From: Alphaproteobacteria bacterium
GTDB taxonomy: Bacteria > Pseudomonadota > Alphaproteobacteria > Caulobacterales > Parvularculaceae
NCBI GenBank assembly: GCA_030428745.1
Contig: JAUIEG010000175.1
Span: forward strand, 1 to 6,125
Length of the DNA stretch: 6,125 bases
Reading direction: 5' to 3'
Shown: one piece after another, positions 1-5,960 of the stretch
Layout of the letters: each line of letters begins with the position of its first letter
How positions within the stretch are numbered: position 1 is the first letter of the stretch
Program-made: the position numbers and the translations under genes
Notes under the pieces: generated by a model
Told to the model about the DNA's origin: nothing
The model's input: the letters and a program-made list of their open reading frames with translations, nothing else
The model's database searches: none

Positions 1-487
1 CCTCATCGCGGAATATATGCGCGCGCTCATCCTTGTCGATGATCAGTGTTGCGCCGGCAAAGCGGCCCGCGTCGCCGATATGATCGAAATGAGAATGGGA
101 CGGCGTGAAGTAATCAACATCATCCACCGTCAATCCGATTTCCGCGAGCTGGCCTTCAATTGTTTTCGGCATGCTCATGCCGAAAGGGCCAGACTCTACG
201 CCATTCTCTCCGGCCTCATGAATCGCCGCCGGGATGCCCGCGTCCCAGAGCAAGTCGCCTTTCGGATGGCGAACAAGGAAACACATGACCGAAGCCGCAT
301 TGGTGCGCCCGTCATATTCATCGCCTTGCGTAAACAGCGAAAGGTCATTCATCTGAATATGCCCGCAATCGAACGTGTAGAGCTTCACATTCGCTTCTTC
401 AGCGCCGCTGGCCGGCGCATCCCCTTGAGAACAGGCGCCAATCATCAGCGACGTCCCAAGCGCCATTATCGACAAAGCTTTCTTCAT
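1..487 (-). CDS. MBL-fold metallohydrolase lipoprotein, N-acyl homoserine lactonase-like (3'-truncated by window edge)
   Basis: The reverse strand reads open from an ATG at 487 to the window edge, giving 162 residues with the C-terminus missing. The N-terminus (MKKALSIMALGTSLMIGAC) is a short lipoprotein signal peptide with a lipobox (IGAC) and Cys19, so the mature protein should be lipid-anchored outside the inner membrane. Residues 34-85 resemble the first beta strands of lactonase-type MBL proteins (YTFDCGHIQMND, then LLWDAG). Residues 131-136 are HSHFDH, the HxHxDH metal-binding signature of the metallo-beta-lactamase superfamily (nucleotides 80-97). The start is supported by GGAGGG four bases upstream. 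Family knowledge suggests hydrolysis of an ester or lactone, possibly acyl-homoserine lactones. The substrate is inference, because the remaining metal ligands lie outside the window. Other MBL esterases or lactonases are equally possible. The gene is divergent from glpK with a 160-bp spacer. Confidence 0.9.
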   Translation of the reverse strand, partial: MKKALSIMALGTSLMIGACSQGDAPASGAEEANVKLYTFDCGHIQMNDLSLFTQGDEYDGRTNAASVMCFLVRHPKGDLLWDAGIPAAIHEAGENGVESGPFGMSMPKTIEGQLAEIGLTVDDVDYFTPSHSHFDHIGDAGRFAGATLIIDKDERAHIFRDE

Positions 488-491
488 TTCG

Positions 492-497
492 CCCTCC
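492..497 (-). promoter_or_regulatory. Ribosome binding site of the MBL lipoprotein gene
   Basis: On the minus strand GGAGGG sits four bases before the ATG at 487. It fixes the start that gives the lipoprotein signal peptide. Confidence 0.7.
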
Positions 498-516
498 AAA
501 AGATGTTGGCGGCCTC

Positions 517-546
517 ACTATCAGGGTTTTCTCTTTTTGGGAACAA
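517..546 (-). promoter_or_regulatory. Weak candidate promoter for the MBL lipoprotein gene
   Basis: On the minus strand TTGTTC (541-546) is followed after 18 bases by GATAGT (517-522), about 30 bases before the start codon. Each box matches the sigma-70 consensus only partly, so this is a suggestion from position and spacing. Confidence 0.25.
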
Positions 547-580
547 TCGGAACCTTGGCATGAGCTGCGGTAAAAGGGTG

Positions 581-608
581 TTGGGCAAGCGCCAATTCGC
601 GCTAGACT
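581..608 (+). promoter_or_regulatory. Candidate glpK promoter
   Basis: TTGGGC (581-586) and TAGACT (603-608) are separated by 16 bases, which suits an alphaproteobacterial housekeeping promoter. Transcription would begin near 615, leaving a leader of about 33 bases. A purine-rich AGGGAG (626-631) in the leader lies 16 bases from the ATG, unusually far for a Shine-Dalgarno site. I see no glycerol-repressor operator or other clear regulatory palindrome. Confidence 0.45.
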
Positions 609-647
609 GCTGAAAACAAACCGACAGGGAGCGCCCAGCGATACGCC

Positions 648-2138
648 ATGACGGATTTTGAAACGCCCTTCATTCTCGCCATCGATCAGGGCACGACATC
701 AAGCCGCGCCATCGTTTTCGATCGCGCAGGACGCATCGTTTCCTCCGCACAATCGGAGTTCCCGCAACATTATCCCAATGACGGCTGGGTTGAGCATGAC
801 CCGGAAGACATCTGGGCGACGACGCTGAAGACCGCACAGGACGCCTTCGCCGCAGCGGAAAAATCAGGCGGGGAGATTGTCGCCATCGGTCTCACCAATC
901 AGCGCGAAACAACGCTGATCTGGGACCGCAACACCGGCGCGCCAATTTACAACGCTATCGTCTGGCAGGACCGGCGCACTGCGGATATTTGTGCAAAGTT
1001 GCGCGATGAACGCGCGGAAACCCATGTGGCGGCCCGAACCGGCCTTGTGCTCGATCCTTATTTCTCGGCGACGAAAGCCGCCTGGATTCTAGATAATGTC
1101 GAGGGCGCACGCGCGCGCGCTGAAAATGGCGAACTTGCTTTTGGGACGGTCGACTCATTTCTGATCTGGCGCCTCACCGGCGGCAAGCATCACGTCACCG
1201 ACGCAACCAATGCGAGCCGAACATCGCTTTACAACATTCATGACAATCGCTGGGACGACGCCCTTCTCGAAAAATTCGGTGTGCCGCGGGAAACGTTACC
1301 CGAAGTGCGCGACAGCGCTGACGATTTCGGCATGACCGATCCAGAACTTTTCGGCCGTGCAATTCCCATTTGCGGCGTCGCCGGCGACCAGCAGGCGGCG
1401 GCGTTCGGCCAGGCGTGTTTTGCGCCCGGCGACATCAAAAGCACTTATGGCACAGGCTGTTTCGTCGTCATCAATACTGGCGACAAACCCCTTACTTCCC
1501 ATAACAAACTTTTGTCCACCATCGCCTGGCGGCTTGACGGTAAGACTACTTACGCTCTGGAAGGGTCGATCTTTATCGCAGGCGCGGCCATTCAATGGCT
1601 CCGCGATGAGTTACAGATCATCAAATCCGCGAAGGAAACCGCCGAGCTCGCCGAGAGCATCGAAACGAATAACGGCGTTTTTCTTGTGCCCGCCTTCACC
1701 GGCCTTGGCGCGCCCCATTGGGCGCCGAACGCGCGCGGCCTGATCGCCGGGCTGACCCGCGGCGCCGGCCGGGCGGAACTTGCCCGCGCCGCCCTTGAAA
1801 GTGTTGTTTATCAGACCGCGGACTTGATGACGGCGATCACCCGCGACGGCGCATCGACAAACACCCTGCGCGTTGACGGCGGCATGGTCGCCAATGACTG
1901 GCTCATGCAGTTTCTCGCCGACATTCTCGGCCTGCCTGTCGAACGTCCGAAAGTGCTGGAAACGACAGCGCTAGGGGCCGCCTATCTCGCAGGGCTCAAA
2001 GCCGGCGTCTATCAGGACACGGAAGAGATCGCCGAACGCTGGCGCCTCGACGCCCGCTTCCAGCCCGCCATGGCGCCGGAAGCCCGCAGCCGCAATCTTG
2101 CTGGCTGGTCGGACGCACTCCGCCGCACACTCGTCTGA
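648..2138 (+). CDS. glpK: Glycerol kinase
   Basis: This 496-residue cytoplasmic enzyme phosphorylates glycerol to sn-glycerol 3-phosphate with ATP, the entry step of glycerol use. The length is close to the family norm (about 500). It is a two-domain FGGY-family kinase. The phosphate-binding loop DQGTTSSR is at residues 13-20, the glycerol-contact motif NQRETT at 84-89, and DPYFSATK at 136-143, including the tyrosine that contacts glycerol. The catalytic aspartate is D247 in GDQQAA, followed by STYGTGCF at 265-272. The second FGGY signature (VDGGMVANDWLMQFLADILG) is at 409-428. The Escherichia coli loop that binds fructose-1,6-bisphosphate (GGKGGTR) is not conserved: residues 231-238 read DPELFGRA. 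The segment matching the E. coli EIIA-Glc contact also differs. Those two allosteric controls are therefore probably absent. No glpF or glpD is adjacent. It converges on selD with 6 bp between stop codons. Confidence 0.98.
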   Translation: MTDFETPFILAIDQGTTSSRAIVFDRAGRIVSSAQSEFPQHYPNDGWVEHDPEDIWATTLKTAQDAFAAAEKSGGEIVAIGLTNQRETTLIWDRNTGAPIYNAIVWQDRRTADICAKLRDERAETHVAARTGLVLDPYFSATKAAWILDNVEGARARAENGELAFGTVDSFLIWRLTGGKHHVTDATNASRTSLYNIHDNRWDDALLEKFGVPRETLPEVRDSADDFGMTDPELFGRAIPICGVAGDQQAAAFGQACFAPGDIKSTYGTGCFVVINTGDKPLTSHNKLLSTIAWRLDGKTTYALEGSIFIAGAAIQWLRDELQIIKSAKETAELAESIETNNGVFLVPAFTGLGAPHWAPNARGLIAGLTRGAGRAELARAALESVVYQTADLMTAITRDGASTNTLRVDGGMVANDWLMQFLADILGLPVERPKVLETTALGAAYLAGLKAGVYQDTEEIAERWRLDARFQPAMAPEARSRNLAGWSDALRRTLV

Positions 2139-2144
2139 GGCCTG

Positions 2145-3197
2145 CTAACGAATGTTGATCGCCGGCGCGCCTTCCTTAACCGTCCCAATGACGGTGGCGG
2201 AAGCGTGGCCGTGACGGCGAAAGGCGGCGAGAACCGCATCCGCCGCCTCAGGCGTGCAGGAGACGAGAAGGCCGCCGGAAGTTTGCGGATCGGTGAGCAT
2301 GTCCCGCGATTCATCCGGCCATCCGGAAGGCGCCTCCACCCAGTCTTTCACGCTTTCCCAATTGCGCCCGCTGGCGCCGGTTTTGACGCCGTCATAAAGC
2401 AGACTGCGCGCAAGATCGAATACGGGCACAGCGCTTTCATCGACCAGCGCAGCGACGCCGCCGCCAATACAGATTTCCGAAAGATGGCCGAGAAGACCGA
2501 AGCCCGTGACGTCAGTCATCGCGTGAACGCCGTCAATCTCGGCAATGTCCGCCCCCGGACGATTGAGTAATGTTGTTGAGGCGATCATCGTCTCATAACC
2601 TTCGGGCGACAGGATTTCTTTTTTCAATGCGGCGCTGAAGACGCCAACGCCGAGGGGTTTGCCCAGGATCAGCACATCGCCGGGACGGGCGCCGTCATTG
2701 CGCATCAGCCGGTCGGGATGAACCAGGCCGAGCGCCACCAGCCCGTAAATCGGTTCGGCGGAATCGATGGAATGCCCGCCCGCCACCGGCGCGCCCGCCG
2801 CCTCGCTGGCTGTTCGTCCGCCATCGAGAATACGTCGGATCGTCTCCGTCGACATCTTGCCGATAGGCATGCCCGTGATCGCGAGAGAAAAGATCGGACG
2901 CCCGCCCATGGCGTAAACATCGGAAAGCGCGTTGGTGGCGGCGATGCGCCCGAAGTCAAAAGGATCGTCGACGATGGGCATGAAGAAGTCGGTGGTGGCG
3001 ATGACCGCAGCATCGTCCGAAATCCGGTAGACCGCCGCATCGTCGCTCTTGGCCGCGTCCACCAACAACCCCACATGGGTCGCCGCCACGGGCATGGAGC
3101 TCAAAATCTCCTGCAGCACATTTGGCGCGATCTTGCAGCCGCAGCCGCCCCCATGGGCGAGCGAGGTGAGACGGGGCTCTGTGGACATTGCAGACAT
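2145..3197 (-). CDS. selD: Selenide, water dikinase (selenophosphate synthetase), cysteine form
   Basis: This 350-residue cytoplasmic enzyme converts selenide and ATP to selenophosphate, AMP and phosphate, the selenium donor for selenouridine in tRNA and for selenocysteine. The active-site motif HGGGCGCK (residues 15-22) carries Cys19 and Lys22, corresponding to E. coli Cys17 and Lys20. The catalytic position is therefore cysteine, and no in-frame UGA is involved. Metal and ATP-binding aspartates are in place at D53 (SDDAAVY), D70 (TTDFFMP), D93 (ATNALSDVYAMGG) and D229 (MTDVTGFGLLGH). GGHSID lies at 140-145 and the C-terminal DPQTSGGLL at 303-311. The ATG at 3197 is chosen because GGGAG lies eight bases upstream; a second in-frame ATG at 3188 is possible. 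The gene is divergent from mnmH, which uses its product, with 93 bp between the starts. Confidence 0.98.
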   Translation of the reverse strand: MSAMSTEPRLTSLAHGGGCGCKIAPNVLQEILSSMPVAATHVGLLVDAAKSDDAAVYRISDDAAVIATTDFFMPIVDDPFDFGRIAATNALSDVYAMGGRPIFSLAITGMPIGKMSTETIRRILDGGRTASEAAGAPVAGGHSIDSAEPIYGLVALGLVHPDRLMRNDGARPGDVLILGKPLGVGVFSAALKKEILSPEGYETMIASTTLLNRPGADIAEIDGVHAMTDVTGFGLLGHLSEICIGGGVAALVDESAVPVFDLARSLLYDGVKTGASGRNWESVKDWVEAPSGWPDESRDMLTDPQTSGGLLVSCTPEAADAVLAAFRRHGHASATVIGTVKEGAPAINIR

Positions 3198-3205
3198 GGG
3201 GCTTG

Positions 3206-3210
3206 CTCCC
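3206..3210 (-). promoter_or_regulatory. Ribosome binding site of selD
   Basis: GGGAG on the minus strand, eight bases before the ATG at 3197, favours that start over the ATG three codons later. Confidence 0.55.
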
Positions 3211-3222
3211 GGGACCGCCTCC

Positions 3223-3250
3223 TTGCAGCGGACGGCGGACAGTCTAGAAC
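3223..3250 (+). promoter_or_regulatory. Candidate mnmH promoter
   Basis: TTGCAG (3223-3228) and TAGAAC (3245-3250) are 16 bases apart, about 40 bases before the mnmH start. Both boxes are imperfect. The -10 overlaps the candidate selD -10 on the other strand at the palindrome TCTAGA (3243-3248). Confidence 0.35.
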
Positions 3251-3271
3251 ATTCCTTTCAGCAGCGCGCAA
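3241..3271 (-). promoter_or_regulatory. Candidate selD promoter
   Basis: The minus strand carries TAGACT (3241-3246), the same hexamer as the candidate glpK -10. TTGCGC (3266-3271) is 19 bases upstream, a longer spacer than ideal. The position, about 44 bases before the selD start, is sensible. Confidence 0.35.
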
Positions 3272-3290
3272 GCGCTTTCAGGCGCAGGGC

Positions 3291-4355
3291 ATGATCGAGG
3301 CTATCAGCAATATCGAACGGGAGACGCTGGCGCGCTTTGACGCCATCATCGATGTGCGCTCGCCCGCCGAATTCGCCGAGGACCGCCTCCCCGGCGCGAT
3401 CAACCTGCCGGTGCTGGACGACGCCGAACGGGCGGAAGTCGGGACGATCTATAAACAGGAATCCCGGTTCAAGGCGCGCCGCGTGGGCGCAGCTTATGTG
3501 GCGCGGAACGTCGCCCGCCATCTTGAAACCGCGCTGGCGGACCGGCCGAAAGGATTTCATCCGCTTATATATTGTTGGCGCGGCGGCATGCGGTCGAACG
3601 CCATGGCGACGATCCTCGCCCAGGTGGGCTGGCGTTGCGGCGTTCTTGAAGGCGGCTACAAGACCTGGCGGCGGGCGGTGACGGCTGAACTGCGTGACAG
3701 CGACGCCCCCTTGCCCGTCATTCTCCTTGACGGCCAGACAGGTACGGCGAAATCCGACATGTTGCGCGCGGCGGAGCGCCAAGACGTACAGATTTTGGAC
3801 CTCGAAGCTATCGCTCACCATCGCGGCTCTGTCTTCGGCGGCTATGTCGATGATCCGCAGCCGGAGCAAAAATATTTCGAGACGCAGGTTTTCGAGCGCC
3901 TGCGTGGTTTCGATCTTTCAAAGCCGATACTTGTCGAAGCTGAGTCAAACCGCATCGGCCGCTGCGAAATTCCGAAGCGACTGTGGGTCGCCATGCAAAA
4001 CGCGCCGCGCATCACGCTCACCGCGCCGCTGGCCGTCCGCGCGGCCTATCTCCTCACCGCCTATCCGGACATCACCGGCGACAAATCCGCCGCGCTCGCC
4101 GCAATCGACCGGCTGAAGCCGTTTCATTCGAAAGAAACCCTCGCCGAATGGCGCGCCCTCGCGGAAGCCGCCGACTGGCGCGGCCTCGCCGCGGGCCTGA
4201 TGCGCCTCCATTACGATCCGGCCTATGAACGCAGCCGCCAGCGCGGACGCTGCGGCGCGGCGCTCGCGGAATATGACCTTCAAGAGCTTGATAGCGCGAC
4301 ATTTGAACGGGTTGCGAAGAAGATCGCATCCGCCCTATTGAGCGCGCAAAGATAA
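3291..4355 (+). CDS. mnmH: tRNA 2-selenouridine synthase
   Basis: This protein (also SelU or YbbB, 354 residues) exchanges the sulfur of 5-substituted 2-thiouridine at the wobble position of tRNAs such as those for Lys, Glu and Gln for selenium, via a geranylated intermediate and selenophosphate. The N-terminal rhodanese domain spans roughly residues 5-130 and contains IIDVRSPAEF (19-28), PGAINLP (34-40) and the catalytic loop YCWRGGMRS with Cys95. The second half has a P-loop, GQTGTAKS (148-155), with K154, and a following motif ILVEAESNRIGR (213-224). The open frame runs upstream through selD on the opposite strand, so the ATG at 3291 is chosen: it places the rhodanese domain near the N-terminus as usual, though its Shine-Dalgarno (AGG at 3280-3282) is weak. 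It is divergent from selD, which supplies the selenium donor, and is followed 14 bp later by an SDR gene. Confidence 0.96.
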   Translation: MIEAISNIERETLARFDAIIDVRSPAEFAEDRLPGAINLPVLDDAERAEVGTIYKQESRFKARRVGAAYVARNVARHLETALADRPKGFHPLIYCWRGGMRSNAMATILAQVGWRCGVLEGGYKTWRRAVTAELRDSDAPLPVILLDGQTGTAKSDMLRAAERQDVQILDLEAIAHHRGSVFGGYVDDPQPEQKYFETQVFERLRGFDLSKPILVEAESNRIGRCEIPKRLWVAMQNAPRITLTAPLAVRAAYLLTAYPDITGDKSAALAAIDRLKPFHSKETLAEWRALAEAADWRGLAAGLMRLHYDPAYERSRQRGRCGAALAEYDLQELDSATFERVAKKIASALLSAQR

Positions 4356-4369
4356 GGATCTGAGACCCC

Positions 4370-5092
4370 ATGACCCAGCCCGACCTTTCCGGCAAAACCG
4401 CGCTTGTCACCGGCGCCTCCCGCGGCATCGGCAAGTCGATTGCGCTCGGCCTTGCAAAAGCCGGCGCGCATGTCCTGGCGCTGGCGCGCACACCCGGCGC
4501 GCTCGAAGAGCTGGACGACGAGATCAAGGCCGCCGGGGGCAAGGCGTCGCTCATCCCCATGGACCTCGTCAGCGATGACGGTATTGAACGCCTCGCCGGC
4601 GCGCTGAGCGAGCGCTTTCCCGTGCTTGATATTCTGGTCTTGAACGCCGCTTCACTCGGCGAGCTGGCGCCCCTTCCCGACATCGATCCGAAAGTCTGGA
4701 AGCATACGCTTGATCTCAATGTCACCGCGAATTGGCGGCTCCTGCGCGCGCTCGATCCGATGCTGCGCAAATCGCCGGACGCGCGGGTCATCGGCCTTTC
4801 CTCGGGCGTCGGCGGCAAGTCCGCAAGAGCGTTCTGGGGCGTTTACGCCGTCACCAAAGCCGCCTCCGACATGCTCCTCAAAACCTATGCGGAAGAAATG
4901 CAAAAGACGCCGGTACATATTTCGATCATCGATCCGGGCGCCATGCGCACGGATATGAGGAAAGTCGCCATGCCCGGCGAAGACCCGGCGACGTTGCCGC
5001 ATCCGGATGAACTCCTGCCGCTTGTCTATCACCTGCTGATGCGGGAAGAGCGCGAGCCGTTGCGGATTTCGTTCAAAGAGTGGAAGAAATAG
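4370..5092 (+). CDS. Short-chain dehydrogenase/reductase, substrate unknown
   Basis: This 240-residue protein is a classical SDR with one Rossmann domain and probably acts in the cytoplasm with NAD(H) or NADP(H). The cofactor motif TGASRGIG is at residues 14-21. Other family landmarks are DL at 65-66, NAAS at 92-95 in place of NNAG, Asn117 in LDLNVTA, the active-site serine at 144/145, YAVTK with Tyr159 and Lys163, and DPGAMRT at 188-194. The length is typical (about 250). Overall it resembles oxidoreductases of the YciK type, but the substrate cannot be read from the sequence and I give no symbol. The start lies 14 bp after the mnmH stop, preceded by AAGGA (4354-4358) 11 bases upstream. With no terminator between them the two genes are probably co-transcribed, although a shared function is not established. 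No convincing terminator follows the stop. Confidence 0.93.
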   Translation: MTQPDLSGKTALVTGASRGIGKSIALGLAKAGAHVLALARTPGALEELDDEIKAAGGKASLIPMDLVSDDGIERLAGALSERFPVLDILVLNAASLGELAPLPDIDPKVWKHTLDLNVTANWRLLRALDPMLRKSPDARVIGLSSGVGGKSARAFWGVYAVTKAASDMLLKTYAEEMQKTPVHISIIDPGAMRTDMRKVAMPGEDPATLPHPDELLPLVYHLLMREEREPLRISFKEWKK

Positions 5093-5187
5093 AGCCGAAT
5101 ATATACTAAGATATCCGAGTCTAAGCCTTGGCGCTGGATGGTACGGCTCCAATTAGGCACAGGGCACACGTCAACTTACGAACCTAT

Positions 5188-5217
5188 TTGACAATGAAAT
5201 TTTTTCGGACATAGATT
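5188..5217 (+). promoter_or_regulatory. Candidate promoter of the VPLPA-CTERM gene
   Basis: A perfect -35 consensus TTGACA (5188-5193) is followed after 18 bases by TAGATT (5212-5217), which matches four of six consensus -10 bases and resembles the other candidate -10 boxes here. The region is clearly AT-rich. The expected leader is about 30 bases and includes a weak AT-rich inverted repeat (AATAA/TTATT, about 5219-5235). Confidence 0.55.
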
Positions 5218-5243
5218 GAATAATCTTTGTTTATTGTATGAGT

Positions 5244-5247
5244 GGAG
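5244..5247 (+). promoter_or_regulatory. Ribosome binding site deciding the start of the VPLPA-CTERM gene
   Basis: GGAG lies six bases before the ATG at 5254. The upstream in-frame GTG at 5242 overlaps this site and lacks its own, so the ATG is preferred. It also gives a normal signal peptide. Confidence 0.7.
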
Positions 5248-5253
5248 TTACAT

Positions 5254-5871
5254 ATGAACAGAATACAACTATTACTTGTTTTGTTGTTAGGAATGTTCTT
5301 TTCATTTCCAGCTCATGCAGTTCCCATATCATTCACCTATTCCGCACAAATTGACGGCGGCTCACTCGGCGGAGTTGCCTTTGGGCCAAGCCTGTTCACG
5401 CTCGTTGGGACTGCAGACACCGATGACATTACAACAGAGTCCTTTACGGGGATCACAGTTTTTGCAGTAGACCACACCGCCACGACGGTAAGCCTATCCG
5501 GCATAGGTACCTATGGTGTTCTTACGCCTATCAGGTCTTTGGCTGTGAACAACGACAGCGGTACAGGAAGTATTGGCTTCAGCCTGACCGAACCTTCACT
5601 CGCAGACCTTGCATTCCAATTCCCGTCCGTGGCTCTTGGCGCTTATGACCTTTCGACTGGCATTGGTCCCGTTACCAATACAGGATTTTTCCTGCAGTGG
5701 TTGACTGCAAATGTGCTGACAGATGGCGGCCTATTAATAATAAATGATGTGCAGACGGATATCACCTACACAACGGCCGTTTCTGATGTGCCCCTACCAG
5801 CAGCCGCACCACTATTGATCGCCGGCATTGGCGGGCTAGGCTTTTTCTCCCGGAAGAAGCGCCGCGTCTAA
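5254..5871 (+). CDS. Secreted protein with VPLPA-CTERM (PEP-CTERM-like) sorting signal
   Basis: This 205-residue protein has signals at both ends. Residues 1-22 are a signal peptide with hydrophobic core LLLVLLLGMFF and likely cleavage after AHA (residue 22). The C-terminus has the tripartite layout of an exosortase substrate: VPLPA at 179-183, a hydrophobic helix at about 184-198, and the basic tail RKKRR at 200-204. Family knowledge: such proteins are exported by Sec, then processed by an exosortase (XrtD-type for the VPLPA variant), and are often linked to exopolysaccharide or the cell surface. The mature region (23-178) is rich in Thr, Ser, Gly and Asp, has no cysteine, and looks beta-stranded, as in many PEP-CTERM proteins. 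I recognise no enzyme motif, and its function is unknown. No exosortase or polysaccharide gene is present here. The gene has its own promoter and terminator, and its base and codon use is AT-richer than its neighbours. Confidence 0.85.
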   Translation: MNRIQLLLVLLLGMFFSFPAHAVPISFTYSAQIDGGSLGGVAFGPSLFTLVGTADTDDITTESFTGITVFAVDHTATTVSLSGIGTYGVLTPIRSLAVNNDSGTGSIGFSLTEPSLADLAFQFPSVALGAYDLSTGIGPVTNTGFFLQWLTANVLTDGGLLIINDVQTDITYTTAVSDVPLPAAAPLLIAGIGGLGFFSRKKRRV

Positions 5872-5892
5872 TATCGAAAATATTGAATATTT

Positions 5893-5920
5893 AAAGGCGG
5901 CTCCCGATCGAGCCGCCTTT
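5893..5920. terminator. Rho-independent terminator, probably bidirectional
   Basis: A perfect 11-bp stem (AAAGGCGGCTC at 5893-5903, GAGCCGCCTTT at 5910-5920) encloses a six-base loop. It starts 21 bp after the VPLPA gene stop and lies 40 bp beyond the der stop on the other strand. A-rich sequence on one flank and T residues on the other allow it to end transcription from both convergent genes, although the T-tract is short. Confidence 0.85.
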
Positions 5921-5960
5921 GCGCTTCTTATGAACAATAGATCAGCAAACACCCAGGCAC

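Noticed and set aside
17..613. A 198-codon open frame on the plus strand
   Set aside because: It is antisense to the MBL lipoprotein gene. Its translation shows no family motif and is Arg/His-rich, as expected from the shadow of a GC-rich gene. The minus strand has a signal peptide, lipobox, HxHxDH and a Shine-Dalgarno site.
3131..3143. SelD as a selenoprotein with UGA at the active site
   Set aside because: The active-site codons read Cys-Gly-Cys-Lys directly, so the enzyme is the cysteine form.
2718..3290. Upstream extension of the mnmH reading frame
   Set aside because: It lies mostly antisense to selD, is Arg/His-rich with no domain, and MnmH normally begins just before the rhodanese domain. 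The ATG at 3291 fits.
4072..4818. A 248-codon minus-strand open frame across the mnmH/SDR junction
   Set aside because: It opposes two well-supported genes and is Ser/Arg/Pro-rich without motifs, so it is a shadow frame.
5092..5149. Inverted repeat GAGCCG / CGGCTC after the SDR gene as a terminator
   Set aside because: The arms are only six bases with a loop of about 46 bases and no T-tract.
5101..5180. Possible tRNA or mobile-element remnant in the spacer after the SDR gene
   Set aside because: I could not fold a cloverleaf, and there are no terminal inverted or flanking direct repeats or a transposase-like translation.
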